Assembly: GCA_964467785.1 (NCBI GenBank) | Contig: CAYXVB010000095.1 | Location: forward strand, 1 to 13,960 | Reading direction: 5' to 3' | Source: CAYXVB01 sp964467785 | GTDB taxonomy: Bacteria; Bdellovibrionota; UBA1018 | Length of the DNA: 13,960 nucleotides | Shown here: piece after piece, positions 13,318-13,960 of the stretch | Position numbering within the stretch: position 1 is the stretch's first letter | Layout of the letters: each line of letters starts with the position of its first letter | Position numbers and translations under genes: made by a program | Notes under the pieces: model-generated | The model's database searches: none | The model's input: the letters and a program-made list of their open reading frames with translations, nothing else | What the model was told of the DNA's origin: nothing

Positions 13318-13960
13318 TTAACGTAAAAGTTCGAGCAGATCCTCGCGAGTCAGTTGAAGATCGCCCAGAGTGGCGCTCCGGCCTGGGGTAGCGCCGGGCC
13401 CAGGCGTGGAACCCAGGATCGCATCAGCTAGCTCCTGTTTCTTTTTCTTCAGGGCCAGGATCTTTTCCTCGACTGTATCGCGCGCGACCAGGCGTTGTAC
13501 CAGAACGGTTTTGTCCTGACCGATGCGATGGGCGCGATCGGCGGCTTGATCTTCGACTGCCGGGTTCCACCAGGGGTCAGCGATGATGACGTGATCAGCG
13601 CGAGTCAAGGTCACGCCCACGCCGCCGGCTTTGAGCGAGAGCAGCATCACACGCGGACCGTCCTCGCGCTGGAAGGCCGAAATCACCGCGGCGCGATCCC
13701 GGGTCGCGCCATCCAGGCGCAGATAATCCGTGCCCACCAACGAGTGGATGACTGGCTCCATCCGGTCCAGCAAGCTGGTCCACTGGGAGAAAATCAGCAC
13801 GCAGTGGCCGAGGTCCAGCGATTCCTCGACCGTCTCGCGCAGCAGCTCGAGTTTGGAGGAGACGCGGTCCAGCGACTCGGGCGCGACAAGGCCCGGGACA
13901 AGGGCCGGATCGGCGCAAACCTGGCGAAGACGGAGCAGCGCTTCGAGCGCGTGAAGGAGC
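13318..13960 (-). CDS. SNF2-family DNA-dependent ATPase/helicase, C-terminal part
   Basis: The reverse frame is open from the window edge (codon at 13957-13959) to a TAA at 13318-13320, giving 213 residues, so the N-terminal part is missing. The visible part starts LLHALEALLRLRQVCADPAL, the usual SNF2 linker between the two RecA-like domains. It continues with VLIFSQWTSLLDRME, YLRLDGATRDRAAVI, and motifs V and VI: SLKAGGVGVTLTRADHVIIA then DPWWNPAVEDQAADRAHRIG. The end, LTREDLLELLR, is a common C-terminus of bacterial SNF2/HepA-like proteins. The family couples ATP hydrolysis to translocation on double-stranded DNA. A GTG at 13800 is internal, since homology continues upstream. Whether it carries a SWIM or other accessory domain cannot be seen here. 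Confidence 0.95.
   Translation of the reverse strand, partial: LLHALEALLRLRQVCADPALVPGLVAPESLDRVSSKLELLRETVEESLDLGHCVLIFSQWTSLLDRMEPVIHSLVGTDYLRLDGATRDRAAVISAFQREDGPRVMLLSLKAGGVGVTLTRADHVIIADPWWNPAVEDQAADRAHRIGQDKTVLVQRLVARDTVEEKILALKKKKQELADAILGSTPGPGATPGRSATLGDLQLTREDLLELLR

Noticed and set aside
1..13960. Mobile element, CRISPR array, tRNA or rRNA
   Set aside because: I saw no transposase or integrase motifs, no regularly spaced repeats, no terminal inverted repeats and no tRNA- or rRNA-like segments.

Overview
The window is GC-rich bacterial DNA. Most genes are tightly packed, and several intergenic gaps are AT-rich. There are no RNA genes, no CRISPR array, and no insertion sequences or integrases that I can see. 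Many products carry Sec-type signal peptides ending in AxA-like sites, which suggests a Gram-negative cell with a large exported proteome. I cannot fix the phylum. A Bdellovibrionota or deltaproteobacterial-type genome is only a guess, based on the mix of small secreted orphan proteins, RNase T2 and formate-THF ligase.

Layout. At the left edge is the N-terminus of an exported protein with a DGCS motif (minus strand, partial). It is divergent from a plus-strand run: secreted RNase T2, formate-tetrahydrofolate ligase (fhs), a UDP-galactopyranose-mutase-like flavoprotein, and a PIG-V/GPI18-like membrane glycosyltransferase. This run meets a minus-strand run tail to tail, with an 89-bp overlap of the two coding ends. 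The minus run, in transcription order, is an exported protein with a TDKLGHFF motif, a GtrA-family membrane protein, a secreted GH43-like beta-propeller and a GT87-like polyprenol-dependent glycosyltransferase. A divergent plus-strand gene (10048-10911) encodes an exported protein with a degenerate isochorismatase-like fold. The right part is minus strand: the C-terminal end of a SNF2-family helicase, then two exported proteins of unknown function.

How the genes may work together. The mutase-like flavoprotein, two GT-C glycosyltransferases, GtrA protein and GH43-like protein, spread over two convergent units, look like a lipid-linked surface-glycan locus, possibly one using furanose sugars. 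The other exported proteins (RNase T2, DGCS protein, three or four orphans) form a secretome-rich neighbourhood. fhs (one-carbon metabolism) and the SNF2 protein (DNA or chromatin remodelling) look like unrelated housekeeping neighbours. The best candidates for undescribed biology are the glycan locus as a unit and the orphan secreted proteins at 8965-9957, 10048-10911, 10958-12301 and 12404-13162.
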